Position numbers and translations under genes: made by a program. Below are positions 1-5,015 of a stretch of DNA of 6,449 nucleotides, piece after piece; position 1 is the stretch's first letter; every line of letters begins with the position of its first letter. The DNA comes from an uncultured bacterium. GTDB lineage: Bacteria; Actinomycetota; Coriobacteriia; Coriobacteriales; Coriobacteriaceae. The stretch spans positions 1-6,449 of the forward strand of contig CAJMMN010000042.1 in the NCBI GenBank assembly GCA_905214525.1, given 5' to 3'. The notes beneath the pieces were generated by a model. It searched no databases. It was given only the letters and a program-made list of their open reading frames with translations, and was not told where the DNA came from.

Positions 1-182
1 CGCTGCATCAGGCTGCGGGAGTTTTTCTCTGCCTCTGAAAAGTCGTAGTCGATCTGGCCGAGCAGACGAACCGCTGTTTCATCCTTGTAAAGGTTCGGGT
101 ACAACTCCGTACACAGCTTCCGGGAATACAGCGGGAGGATCAGCGTCTCCTGCACGGTGTTTTTCTCAATTTTACATTTCAT
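1..182 (-). CDS. TcmP/LCM-like SAM-dependent methyltransferase, N-terminal part (runs off the left edge)
   Basis: The reading frame opens at ATG 182 and stays open for 60 codons to the window edge. It begins MKCKIEKNTVQETLILPLYS and continues with ...KLCTELYPNLYKDETAVRLL... and ...IDYDFSEAEKNSRSLMQR. This is the typical N-terminus of the leucine carboxyl methyltransferase-like family (related to the polyketide O-methyltransferase TcmP), in which the segment 'GTVQETLL.PLY.RK' precedes the Rossmann domain. The SAM-binding motifs lie outside the window, so the catalytic part is not seen. A GAGGAAG ribosome site sits about 6 bases upstream of the ATG. It is the third methyltransferase of the minus-strand operon, 114 bases after the previous one. 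The substrate is unknown. Most members are cytosolic and act on carboxyl or hydroxyl groups of small molecules, but that is family knowledge only. Confidence 0.8.
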   Translation of the reverse strand, partial: MKCKIEKNTVQETLILPLYSRKLCTELYPNLYKDETAVRLLGQIDYDFSEAEKNSRSLMQ

Positions 183-193
183 AGGTTTCTTCC

Positions 194-292
194 TCAGTGA
201 ATAAAAACTGTCATAATTGCCGCCAGCACAGCCGCTATGACCGGCATGCCTAACTCATGTGCAGGATGGATGCAAAAATGCCCGTGCTTGAT
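194..292 (-). other. Possible 32-codon His/Cys-rich membrane micropeptide frame without a standard start
   Basis: Between two methyltransferase genes the minus strand has an open frame reading IKHGHFCIHPAHELG followed by the hydrophobic stretch MPVIAAVLAAIMTVFIH and a TGA. The TGA at 196-194 lies directly against the ribosome site of the next gene, the spacing expected of real operon genes. The N-terminal part has five histidines (two HxH-type) and a cysteine; the C-terminal 17 residues could form a short membrane helix. The frame has no ATG, GTG or TTG in front of the His-rich part. The first possible codon is an ATC (292-290) with GGAAG about 7 bases upstream. The only ATG is internal (247-245) and would give 17 residues. 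It may be a real small gene with a rare AUC start, a gene with a point-mutated start, or chance. I do not recognise a family. Confidence 0.3.
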
Positions 293-296
293 GCCC

Positions 297-902
297 TTAC
301 TTCCGCGCCGTGATGCAGAGCCACTTTTTCTTTTTGCGTATCTGCACCTCGTGAAAACCCGCCTGCTCCAGATACGCCTTTAATTCAATGTCCTTGTAGA
401 TGGTCATGCCGCCGATGATCTGCGTCCACCTCTCGTCCTTGTCCGTATCGCCATTGCTCTCGTTGCAGATGAGAATTGTCCCGCCTGGCTTCAGCGTCCG
501 CCAGACCTCACGGAGGCATCGGGGCAAATCAGGCCAAAAATAGACGGTCTCAAAGGCCGTGGCGGCATCGAAGTAGCTATCCTCAAACACCATATCCGCC
601 ACACTGCCTTGCAGAACGGCGCAACGCCCCTCCTGAATTGCAATTCGGTTGAGCTTTCTAGTCTTCTCCACGCTGACGGGCGAATAGTCGACGCCCTTGA
701 CGACGCCATGCGGGCATTTTTTCAGCAGCCGTTTTATATTCGCCCCGCCGCCGCAGCCGCAATCCAGCACCTTGGCATTTGGCGCAAGTCGTAGAAATCG
801 AAGTCCCCACCGCGCCACAGGGCTGTGGCCCAGGTTCATCATGGCAACCATAAGTTTTCCGCCGAGGCCCACGGGCTTGCGGGTGTTTTCAAAGAACGAC
901 AT
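297..902 (-). CDS. Class I SAM-dependent methyltransferase (second in operon)
   Basis: The protein has 201 residues if started at ATG 902. That start is chosen over an upstream in-frame ATG at 932 because GGAGGGG stands 4 bases before it and because MSFFENTRKP is the usual family beginning. Visible Rossmann methyltransferase motifs are motif I VLDCGCGGG (about residues 45-53), the acidic ribose-binding end of strand 2 in VKGVDYS (68-74), the GSVADM loop (99-104), and the post-motif LKPGG (137-141). The C-terminus is lysine-rich (KKKKWLCITARK). The length fits the small stand-alone methyltransferases often labelled UbiE-like. It transfers a methyl group from SAM to an unknown, probably small, acceptor. 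Its start lies inside the end of the upstream methyltransferase gene (14-base overlap), so translational coupling is likely. It is a paralogue-type enzyme rather than a duplicate: the N-terminus and motifs differ clearly from its neighbour. Confidence 0.92.
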   Translation of the reverse strand: MSFFENTRKPVGLGGKLMVAMMNLGHSPVARWGLRFLRLAPNAKVLDCGCGGGANIKRLLKKCPHGVVKGVDYSPVSVEKTRKLNRIAIQEGRCAVLQGSVADMVFEDSYFDAATAFETVYFWPDLPRCLREVWRTLKPGGTILICNESNGDTDKDERWTQIIGGMTIYKDIELKAYLEQAGFHEVQIRKKKKWLCITARK

Positions 903-1518
903 CTGGCCCCTCCGATTTCGTGCATTCCGCATAGGTCAACGGGAACGAGGCCTTCAGCACCGCGCTTTTCCGCACCGCCCAGCCGTTTTGACGCAGGAAA
1001 CGCAGGTATTCCTCGCTTGTCCACCCGCTGTGGAGGGGGAATCCCGCCATACTCATGAAAAAGGCTTTTGCCTTGCCGGAAACCGAGTTCCCCGCGTGGG
1101 TGAAGGTTGGCGCGATGAGCACGCCGTCGTCCTTCAGCACCCGCCTGATTTCTTGCAGGGCCTTTTCCGGATGCGGCACTATGTGAAGTGCGTTGGACAC
1201 GATCACCACTTCGAAGGACTTCTGTGCATAGGGCAGGCGGAACATATCTTGTACGGAAAAGTGCAGCTTTGCGGATTGATTGTCCCGCTTTGCTTCAAGG
1301 ATCATCTTTGCAGAGGCGTCCGTAGCCTCGATGCGCGCCGCCGCATCCACGACGCTCTTTGCGATGAGCCCCGTGCCGGTGGCAACCTCCAGCACGGTCT
1401 TTGCTTTCACCACCGGCCGGATCAGCCCATACATCTTCTCATACGCCGCCCGGTCGTTTCGCATGAAACGGTCGTACCGACCAGCATTCCTGTCCCAGAA
1501 GTCCTTGCGTTCGTGCAT
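889..1518 (-). CDS. Class I SAM-dependent methyltransferase (first in operon)
   Basis: The protein has 209 residues from ATG 1518. In-frame alternatives are ATG 1524 and TTG 1533, but only 1518 has the GGGGG element at a workable distance (about 8 bases), and MHERKDFWDRNAGRYDRFM matches the usual family start. The motifs are motif I VLEVATGTG (about residues 42-50), strand-2 acid in EATDAS (64-69), FSVQDMF (87-93), the SNALHIVPHPE segment (108-118) and RRVLKDDGVLI (125-135). This order is that of the UbiE/COQ5-like small-molecule methyltransferases. The C-terminus ends with LTYAECTKSE plus a short tail. It is the promoter-proximal gene, and its stop (889) lies within the next methyltransferase. 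The acceptor is not predictable. A menaquinone role is unlikely because neither sequence nor context resembles a men cluster, but this is inference. Confidence 0.92.
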   Translation of the reverse strand: MHERKDFWDRNAGRYDRFMRNDRAAYEKMYGLIRPVVKAKTVLEVATGTGLIAKSVVDAAARIEATDASAKMILEAKRDNQSAKLHFSVQDMFRLPYAQKSFEVVIVSNALHIVPHPEKALQEIRRVLKDDGVLIAPTFTHAGNSVSGKAKAFFMSMAGFPLHSGWTSEEYLRFLRQNGWAVRKSAVLKASFPLTYAECTKSEGPDVVL

Positions 1519-1536
1519 GGCCATCGCCCCCAAACA

Positions 1537-1588
1537 GTTAGAGCCATCTAACTATAACACACGAATCATGCAGTAAGATGAGGCTAAC
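1537..1588 (-). promoter_or_regulatory. Promoter of the methyltransferase operon with two operator-like inverted repeats
   Basis: Site 1 (1537-1552) is a perfect palindrome, GTTAGA-N4-TCTAAC. Site 2 (1573-1588, gtaagatgaggctaac) is an imperfect version. In inverted orientation the two sites share 12 of 16 bases, and they start 36 bp apart. On the minus strand a candidate -10 TATAGT (1556-1551) overlaps site 1. A poor -35 ATCTTA (1579-1574) falls inside site 2 with a 17-base spacer. The first methyltransferase starts about 20 bases downstream of site 1. A dimeric repressor (TetR or MarR type) that binds both sites and covers the promoter is the natural reading. The nearby TetR gene (1912-2526) is a possible owner, but no copy of the site was seen in front of it. 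The palindrome is seen directly; the promoter elements are inference. Confidence 0.5.
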
Positions 1589-1649
1589 CTTCTTTTCTTG
1601 GCTAAGACGCATCTCTTCGGTTTTCGCTTATAACGGCGCGAATCAGATA

Positions 1650-1911
1650 CTAGGCTGGAGCTGAAGAAAGAGCTCGGCGGACAGGTAGGTCGATACCGGT
1701 TCCCGGAACGGTGATCCAGCCAATTACACCAGGGCCCTAGTCATTGAGTGGGAGTAAGCCGATAGGGCTTTGACCTGCACTTTTAGTCGCTTCCTAGTAC
1801 CGCTTGGTGCTGTTTCGGCAGCACAGCAGGGCGAGGCCATCAGCGAAATGGTGAAGGTTCCCAGGAGCAACACCACGAGGAAAACCCAGTCGGTGCGGGG
1901 TGCTGGCCCTC
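1650..1911 (-). pseudogene. Degraded N-terminal fragment resembling a class B sortase
   Basis: This is the 359-base stretch between the TetR gene and the methyltransferase promoter. One minus-strand frame gives the segment WVFLVVLLLGTFTISLMAS, a membrane anchor-like helix, then KRLKVQVKALSAY, and ends at TAA 1726-1724. A second frame, offset by one base, gives VIGWITVPGTGIDLPV (1727-1680) and ends at TAG 1652-1650. Class B sortases have an N-terminal membrane helix and then a conserved 'NPDVVGWI.IPGT.IDYPV' segment, so the two pieces fit one gene broken by a frameshift. The remaining sortase, including the catalytic TLxTC region, is absent, and there is no clear start codon or ribosome site. 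Nothing else was recognised here; bases 1590-1649 hold no supportable gene. The call rests on a short motif from memory. Confidence 0.5.
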
Positions 1912-2526
1912 CTATTCGCCGTTGCTTGGCGCGATGCCCTCATCGACTTTCGGAAGGACGCACTCCGAGATCAGGCGCGCCACGCACCCCACATCATCCT
2001 CGCAGCCGTTTCTCACCCATTCCTGCACTATGGCGTTGATCCCCGTGAGGTAGAAGACCGCCCGATAGCGTCTTTCTCTTTCTGGCACCCCGAACCTTGC
2101 CAGGACAGGGCTTATTACGTCTTCGTAGAGGCGCTGGAATACCAAGTCGGTCCTCATCGTATGAGGACGTTCGACATACGCCCGGAAGACGGGGAGGTTT
2201 TCTTTGACGAAGGAGAGGTAGGGGACCACGAACTCAGGCGCCATGGTGATGAGGCTGCCGCGGGGGCTCGTGCCGATCTCGGCTGCGAAATCGGGCCTGA
2301 CTCCGTCGAAGGACGAGAGGAAGTCTCGCACGGCGCCCTCCTTGCACTCGTCGAGCAGGTCGCCCGTCGTGCGGTAGTGCAGGTAGAACGTCGAGCGGCT
2401 CACCTCCGCGCGTTCGCAGATCTCCTTGATGGTCACGAACTCGAAGTCCTTCTCGACGAGGAGACCGACGAGCGCCTCGTCCATCCGCTGCGCCGTTCTG
2501 AAGTACTTGCTTTGAGACCTGTCCAA
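1912..2526 (-). CDS. TetR/AcrR family transcriptional regulator
   Basis: The protein has 204 residues. It starts at TTG 2526, supported by GGGGAGGG placed about 6 bases upstream. The N-terminal DNA-binding domain is clear: the TetR helix-turn-helix TIKEICERAEVSRSTFYLHY spans about residues 32-51 and is followed by the usual DLLDE. The C-terminal ligand/dimer domain contains FYLTGINAIVQEWVRNGC (about 158-175), typical of the TetR_C_8-type subfamily found in gut Firmicutes and Coriobacteria. It is the second gene of a short operon: its start lies 21 bases after the stop of the small membrane protein gene. It probably represses its own operon, and any efflux or enzyme genes nearby, in response to an unknown ligand. 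Downstream only a sortase-like fragment remains, so its target may have been lost. No defect is visible in the gene. Confidence 0.95.
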   Translation of the reverse strand: MDRSQSKYFRTAQRMDEALVGLLVEKDFEFVTIKEICERAEVSRSTFYLHYRTTGDLLDECKEGAVRDFLSSFDGVRPDFAAEIGTSPRGSLITMAPEFVVPYLSFVKENLPVFRAYVERPHTMRTDLVFQRLYEDVISPVLARFGVPERERRYRAVFYLTGINAIVQEWVRNGCEDDVGCVARLISECVLPKVDEGIAPSNGE

Positions 2527-2547
2527 TCCTGGCCCTCCCCGTGCGTC

Positions 2548-2901
2548 CTAGTTGCCTTCCGCGATGTCGCGTGCGAGCTCGAGGATCTCGAACGCGTACT
2601 TCTCCTTGCCCTTCGCCAAGTTGCGCTTGTACAGCGGGTAGTTGACGGAGACCATCGCGATCCCCAGCAGCCCGATGACGATGCCTCCCGCCATCGCCGC
2701 GGTGCCCGAGGCGAGCACGCCCATGGCGAGGCACATACCCGTTCCCAAGACGAGCGAGCCCACAATGCCCAGACTGAATGCGGTCACAATGGCGGGGCGC
2801 TTCGCCATAGCATCGAGCTTCTTGAGGGAGGCAGCCTTCGACGTGTTCTTCAGAGTCTACTCGTTAATGAGGGACTCTGCGTAGATCTTGTCTGCGTTCA
2901 T
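2548..2901 (-). pseudogene. Small two-helix membrane protein gene with in-frame amber codon 15
   Basis: The intact reading begins at ATG 2901 with AAAGGAG about 9 bases upstream. It runs MNADKIYAESLINE, then TAG (2859-2857), then TLKNTSKAASLKKLDAMAKRP in the same frame, for 117 codons in all. Two hydrophobic helices lie at about residues 39-62 and 68-86, followed by a conserved-looking cytoplasmic tail NYPLYKRNLAKGKEKYAFEILELA. From memory, Clostridia and Coriobacteria carry close relatives that begin MNA.KIY.ES.INEY and continue TPK.TSK, so the TAG most likely replaces a tyrosine codon. Re-initiation at Met32 (2808) would yield an 86-residue protein, but no good ribosome site precedes it. 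The rest of the frame is intact, so the mutation is recent, an assembly/sequencing error, or tolerated by readthrough. It is the first gene of an operon with the TetR regulator. Function unknown. Confidence 0.85.
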
Positions 2902-3379
2902 TTGGAAATTCTCCTTTCGGTGTTTTGTCCGTCCACTTTATTGAACGATGCGGGAAAGGGAATTTGAATGACACTCGAAGGCCCTTGTGTCCATTTCTGA
3001 ACGCATGGAAGATGCCCTGAATTTGAAAATGTTATTGAAGTTGCCCCAGCTTTTGTCCCCGAAGCTGACGAAGCACGACAACGCCGCGGCTTTTAGAGTA
3101 CGCTTACGTATACGTTTAACCTCCGTGGGCGACGGGGTGCCGCAAGGCGTAGAGTATCGCCCACCTGTAGGGGCCTTCCGCGATGCGGGCCCCACTCCGC
3201 CGTCGACATCGACCGCATCGTGGGTCTTTTGGAGGGCGAGAAGTAGGGTTTCTCGGCGTCATCCGCGTTCCCGACGTTCACGAGCCCCGTTGCCCCCACG
3301 TCGCCCGCGCCAGGGACAACGCCGCCTGCGTTCGCAATCGCGAGTAAACTTCTTAAACTGGCGATTCACAGGCAGCCAG
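2902..3379. other. 478-base stretch without a supportable gene; palindrome and nested hairpins
   Basis: No frame here has both a start with a ribosome site and a protein-like composition; the long frames on both strands are Arg/Pro/Ser-rich. The part next to 2901 must hold the promoter for the membrane protein/TetR operon; on the minus strand a TTCAAA...TCAATA pair near 2970-2940 is a weak candidate. Further in are a perfect 10-bp palindrome ACGTATACGT (3106-3115), inverted arms GTGGGCGA (3125-3132) and TCGCCCAC (3157-3164) enclosing a GCC-GCAA-GGC mini-hairpin, and a second pair GGGGCC (3170-3175) with GGCCCC (3188-3193). These could be a terminator-like or RNA structure, or the scar of deleted genes. 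Confidence 0.4.
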
Positions 3380-3586
3380 CTATCCTCCGACGATTTTTAC
3401 GCGCCCCTCTCTACGGGGCTTCGCCTGCGGGTATGGCCCCTCGCGGTATCCCAATGCAAGGAAAGCGCGGCAAATGTAATTGTCGGGGACGCTGAAGGCG
3501 AAATCCTTTTGGCAGAACGCGCCGACGGCAGTCGGCGCGCCATAGAAGCCGTTCTTGATGGAGGGGTCATCGATGACACATTTCAC
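3380..3586 (-). pseudogene. Nitroreductase remnant, 5'-truncated and probably internally deleted
   Basis: The minus-strand frame of 68 codons reads KCVIDDPSIKNGFYGAPTAV and GAFCQKDFAFSVPDNYIC, then RAFLALGYREGPYPQAKPRR and EGRVKIVGG before the stop. The first block is the middle of a nitroreductase-family FMN enzyme (the '.DPS..N.FY.APT.I..F..KD' region). The last block is the family's usual C-terminal 'C.ALGY.EG.YP.AKPRREGRV.IV'. In normal proteins of about 170-180 residues some 45-50 residues, including the FMN-contacting segment, lie between them. Here they are joined directly at YIC/RAF. The N-terminal third is also missing: a TAA codon stands immediately before the GTG at 3586 and there is no ribosome site. 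The product cannot be a working enzyme. It lies just downstream of an HxlR gene, and HxlR regulators often control nitroreductases (HypR/HypO in Bacillus subtilis). Confidence 0.75.
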
Positions 3587-3609
3587 TTAATGGTGCATGC
3601 AAAAGCGAG

Positions 3610-3633
3610 TGCGTACTTATTTTAACTGCGTAC
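3610..3633 (-). promoter_or_regulatory. GTACGCA direct repeats around a TAAAAT box, possible old nitroreductase promoter
   Basis: On the minus strand two exact GTACGCA copies (3633-3627 and 3616-3610) flank a TAAAAT hexamer (3624-3619), about 25 bases upstream of the truncated nitroreductase frame. The repeats start 17 bp apart. This could be a leftover operator and -10 element from the decayed gene. It is short and could be chance. Confidence 0.22.
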
Positions 3634-3727
3634 CTTTTTGCGAAACCAGTGCGATCAAGGAGGAGGGTTTCCCGTGATGGCGATAGGACGGAGGGGTTTC
3701 TGTAGGCGTGTAACCAGTAGGAGCTAC

Positions 3728-4078
3728 TTATCGAAGCCCGCCGCCGCTGAGCTGCTCCTTGTAGTTCTCGCCCCAAGCTCTCATTGCGTCAAGAACGGGT
3801 CTGAGTGTCTGTCCCAGGTCGGTGAGCGAGTACTCCACCCGTGGGGGCACCTCTGCGAACGCTTCACGATGAACGAGCCCCGTTTCCTCCATGGTTCGTA
3901 GGTTGCTGGTCAGAACTTTCTGCGAAATCTTGCCGATCGAGCGTTGCAGCTCCTTAAAGCGCATCGTGCCTTTGAGCGAGAGTTCGCGCAGGATGAGCAC
4001 CTGCCACTTGTTGCCGATGAGCAAAAGCGTTGTCTCCACTGGGCAGGCAGGCAGGTTCTCCAAAGTCGGTGTTGTCAT
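3728..4078 (-). CDS. HxlR family (winged-helix) transcriptional regulator with one cysteine
   Basis: The protein has 116 residues from ATG 4078, which has GGAGG 10 bases upstream. An in-frame ATG at 4114 would add MTCMIADGGFTN and is preceded only by a distant AAGGA, so it is the weaker choice. The HxlR domain fills the protein: ACPVETTLLLIGNKW (about 11-25) enters the first helix, RFKELQRSIGKISQKVLTSNL (40-60) is the helix-turn-helix, and EVPPRVEYSLTDLG (76-89) is the wing. Cys12 is the only cysteine and stands where HypR and YodB of Bacillus carry their redox-sensing cysteine, so sensing of quinones, diamide-like or other electrophiles is plausible. It is transcribed divergently from an NAD(P)-dependent oxidoreductase 164 bases away and is the likely regulator of that gene and of itself. 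Confidence 0.93.
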   Translation of the reverse strand: MTTPTLENLPACPVETTLLLIGNKWQVLILRELSLKGTMRFKELQRSIGKISQKVLTSNLRTMEETGLVHREAFAEVPPRVEYSLTDLGQTLRPVLDAMRAWGENYKEQLSGGGLR

Positions 4079-4239
4079 ATTCGTGAAACCTCCGTCTGCA
4101 ATCATGCACGTCATTTACATTAGTTTCCTTTTGGTGCTTACAGCACTTTTATGTGCCTACTTTCCATTATATACCTTTGACGCGTATCGTATGAGCCGCA
4201 AGGAAAGCGGCGGCGAGTGCCGCAGGTCGAAAGGAAAGT
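4079..4239. promoter_or_regulatory. Divergent promoter region between HxlR and oxidoreductase genes
   Basis: A consensus -10 TATAAT reads leftwards at 4171-4166 (towards hxlR). A TATATA box reads rightwards at 4168-4173, so the two promoters overlap. Just left are GTGC (4134-4137), GCAC (4143-4146) and GTGC (4153-4156), which form alternating inverted repeats. The octamers gtgcttac (4134-4141) and gtgcctac (4153-4160) also form a 19-bp-spaced direct repeat. HxlR proteins bind paired repeats of this kind near promoters, so this is the best operator candidate. No good -35 hexamer is visible in either direction. A small CCGC-AAGGAAA-GCGG hairpin (about 4197-4211) lies in the rightward leader and holds a decoy ribosome-site-like loop. 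Confidence 0.45.
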
Positions 4240-4242
4240 ATG

Positions 4243-4878
4243 ATGACCAAGAAAATCGCAGTTGTAGCAGCGAACGGCAGGGCCGGCAGCCTCATCGTTG
4301 AGGAGGCCGTGCGTCGCGGATTCGACGTGACCGCCATCGTGCGCGGCGAGAATAGGACCGCCGCTCAGAACTCCGTCATCAAAGATGCACTCGAGCTCAC
4401 GACGGAAGACCTCGAAGGATTCGACGCCGTGGTGGACGCCGTGGGCGGCTGGACGCCCGAGACCATCCCCGGTATCACCGACGCTGGCATCCACTTGGCT
4501 AATGTGCTGGTCGGCACCGATGTGCGCCTGCTCATAGTGGGTGGCGCGGGCTCGCTGTTCGTCAACCCCGAGCATACGGTCACCGTCGATATGGGCCCGG
4601 ACTTCCCCGATGACTGGAAGCCGCTGTCCGCCGCGGCCGGCAAAGTCCTTGCTCACCTTCGCGAAACGGACGGCCTCAAGTGGACCTTCATTTCCCCTGC
4701 TGCTGACTTCCAGGCCGACGGCGAGCGCACCGGTGAGTATATCTTGGCGGACGAGGAGTTCACGCTCAACAGCCGCGGCGAGTCAACGCTCTCGTACGCT
4801 GACTATGCGATTGCCATGGTCGATGAGATCGAGTCCGGTAACCACGTCGCCCAGCGCATCTCGGTTGTGAGCAAGTAG
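4243..4878 (+). CDS. NAD(P)-binding atypical SDR / NmrA-like oxidoreductase
   Basis: The protein has 211 residues. Two adjacent ATGs exist (4240 and 4243). The second is 7 bases after AAGGA and gives the usual MTKKIAVVAANG start, so it is preferred. The glycine-rich nucleotide-binding turn is AANGRAGS (about residues 9-16) after a short beta strand, and VTAIVRGENR follows as the second strand. Later, FDAVVDAVGGW, VRLLIVGGAGSLFV and LKWTFISPAADF correspond to the strands of the NAD(P)H-binding (PF13460-type) Rossmann fold. The Tyr-x-x-x-Lys catalytic pair of classical short-chain dehydrogenases is not evident, as usual in this group. It probably uses NAD(P)H to reduce, or to sense, a small electrophile such as a quinone. 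The divergent HxlR gene supports inducible control. A perfect hairpin ends the unit. Confidence 0.93.
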   Translation: MTKKIAVVAANGRAGSLIVEEAVRRGFDVTAIVRGENRTAAQNSVIKDALELTTEDLEGFDAVVDAVGGWTPETIPGITDAGIHLANVLVGTDVRLLIVGGAGSLFVNPEHTVTVDMGPDFPDDWKPLSAAAGKVLAHLRETDGLKWTFISPAADFQADGERTGEYILADEEFTLNSRGESTLSYADYAIAMVDEIESGNHVAQRISVVSK

Positions 4879-4898
4879 CTTTATGCCGTTTGGGAAAT

Positions 4899-4931
4899 GG
4901 GAGGGTCGATGCCAGCCGCGTCGACCCTCCC
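4899..4931 (+). terminator. Perfect 11-bp hairpin after the oxidoreductase gene
   Basis: GGGAGGGTCGA (4899-4909) pairs completely with TCGACCCTCCC (4921-4931) around an 11-base loop. It begins 21 bases after the oxidoreductase stop. There is no T-tract on either side, so it is not a standard intrinsic terminator. It may work with Rho, act as a 3' RNA-protecting structure, or serve the convergent merR transcript as well. Confidence 0.6.
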
Positions 4932-5015
4932 GTTGCGTACCGGGGCAAGCAGTCTTGTTGCCTAAGTTGTGACATCTTAAACAATGGTTGAGTTTAAAAA
5001 GGGGCGTTTTTGGTA

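Noticed and set aside
697..1551. Plus-strand open frame of 284 codons across the two methyltransferases
   Set aside because: It is Arg/His/Pro-rich, has no ribosome site or family motif, and is fully antisense to two genes with clear motifs.
1537..1610. 24-codon minus-strand ORF (MRLSQEKKVSLILL...) just upstream of the first methyltransferase
   Set aside because: It would span the promoter and both operators, and its GAAGAG is too close to the ATG; chance is more likely than a leader peptide.
1651..1713. Plus-strand frame LELKKELGGQVGRYRFPER ending in TGA
   Set aside because: Fewer than 30 open codons with no start, and antisense to the better sortase match.
1900..2967. Plus-strand open frame of 355 codons
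   Set aside because: It lies opposite the TetR and membrane protein genes. Its Val/Arg/Glu-rich composition is the mirror of GC-rich third positions, and no domain is visible.
2938..3299. Minus-strand frames of 85 and 68 codons in the 2902-3379 gap
   Set aside because: They overlap each other in different frames, lack ribosome sites and match no family I recognise; treated as non-coding.
2987..3625. Plus-strand open frame of 212 codons
   Set aside because: It has long Arg/Pro/Ser runs, no ribosome site, and its last third is antisense to the recognisable nitroreductase remnant.
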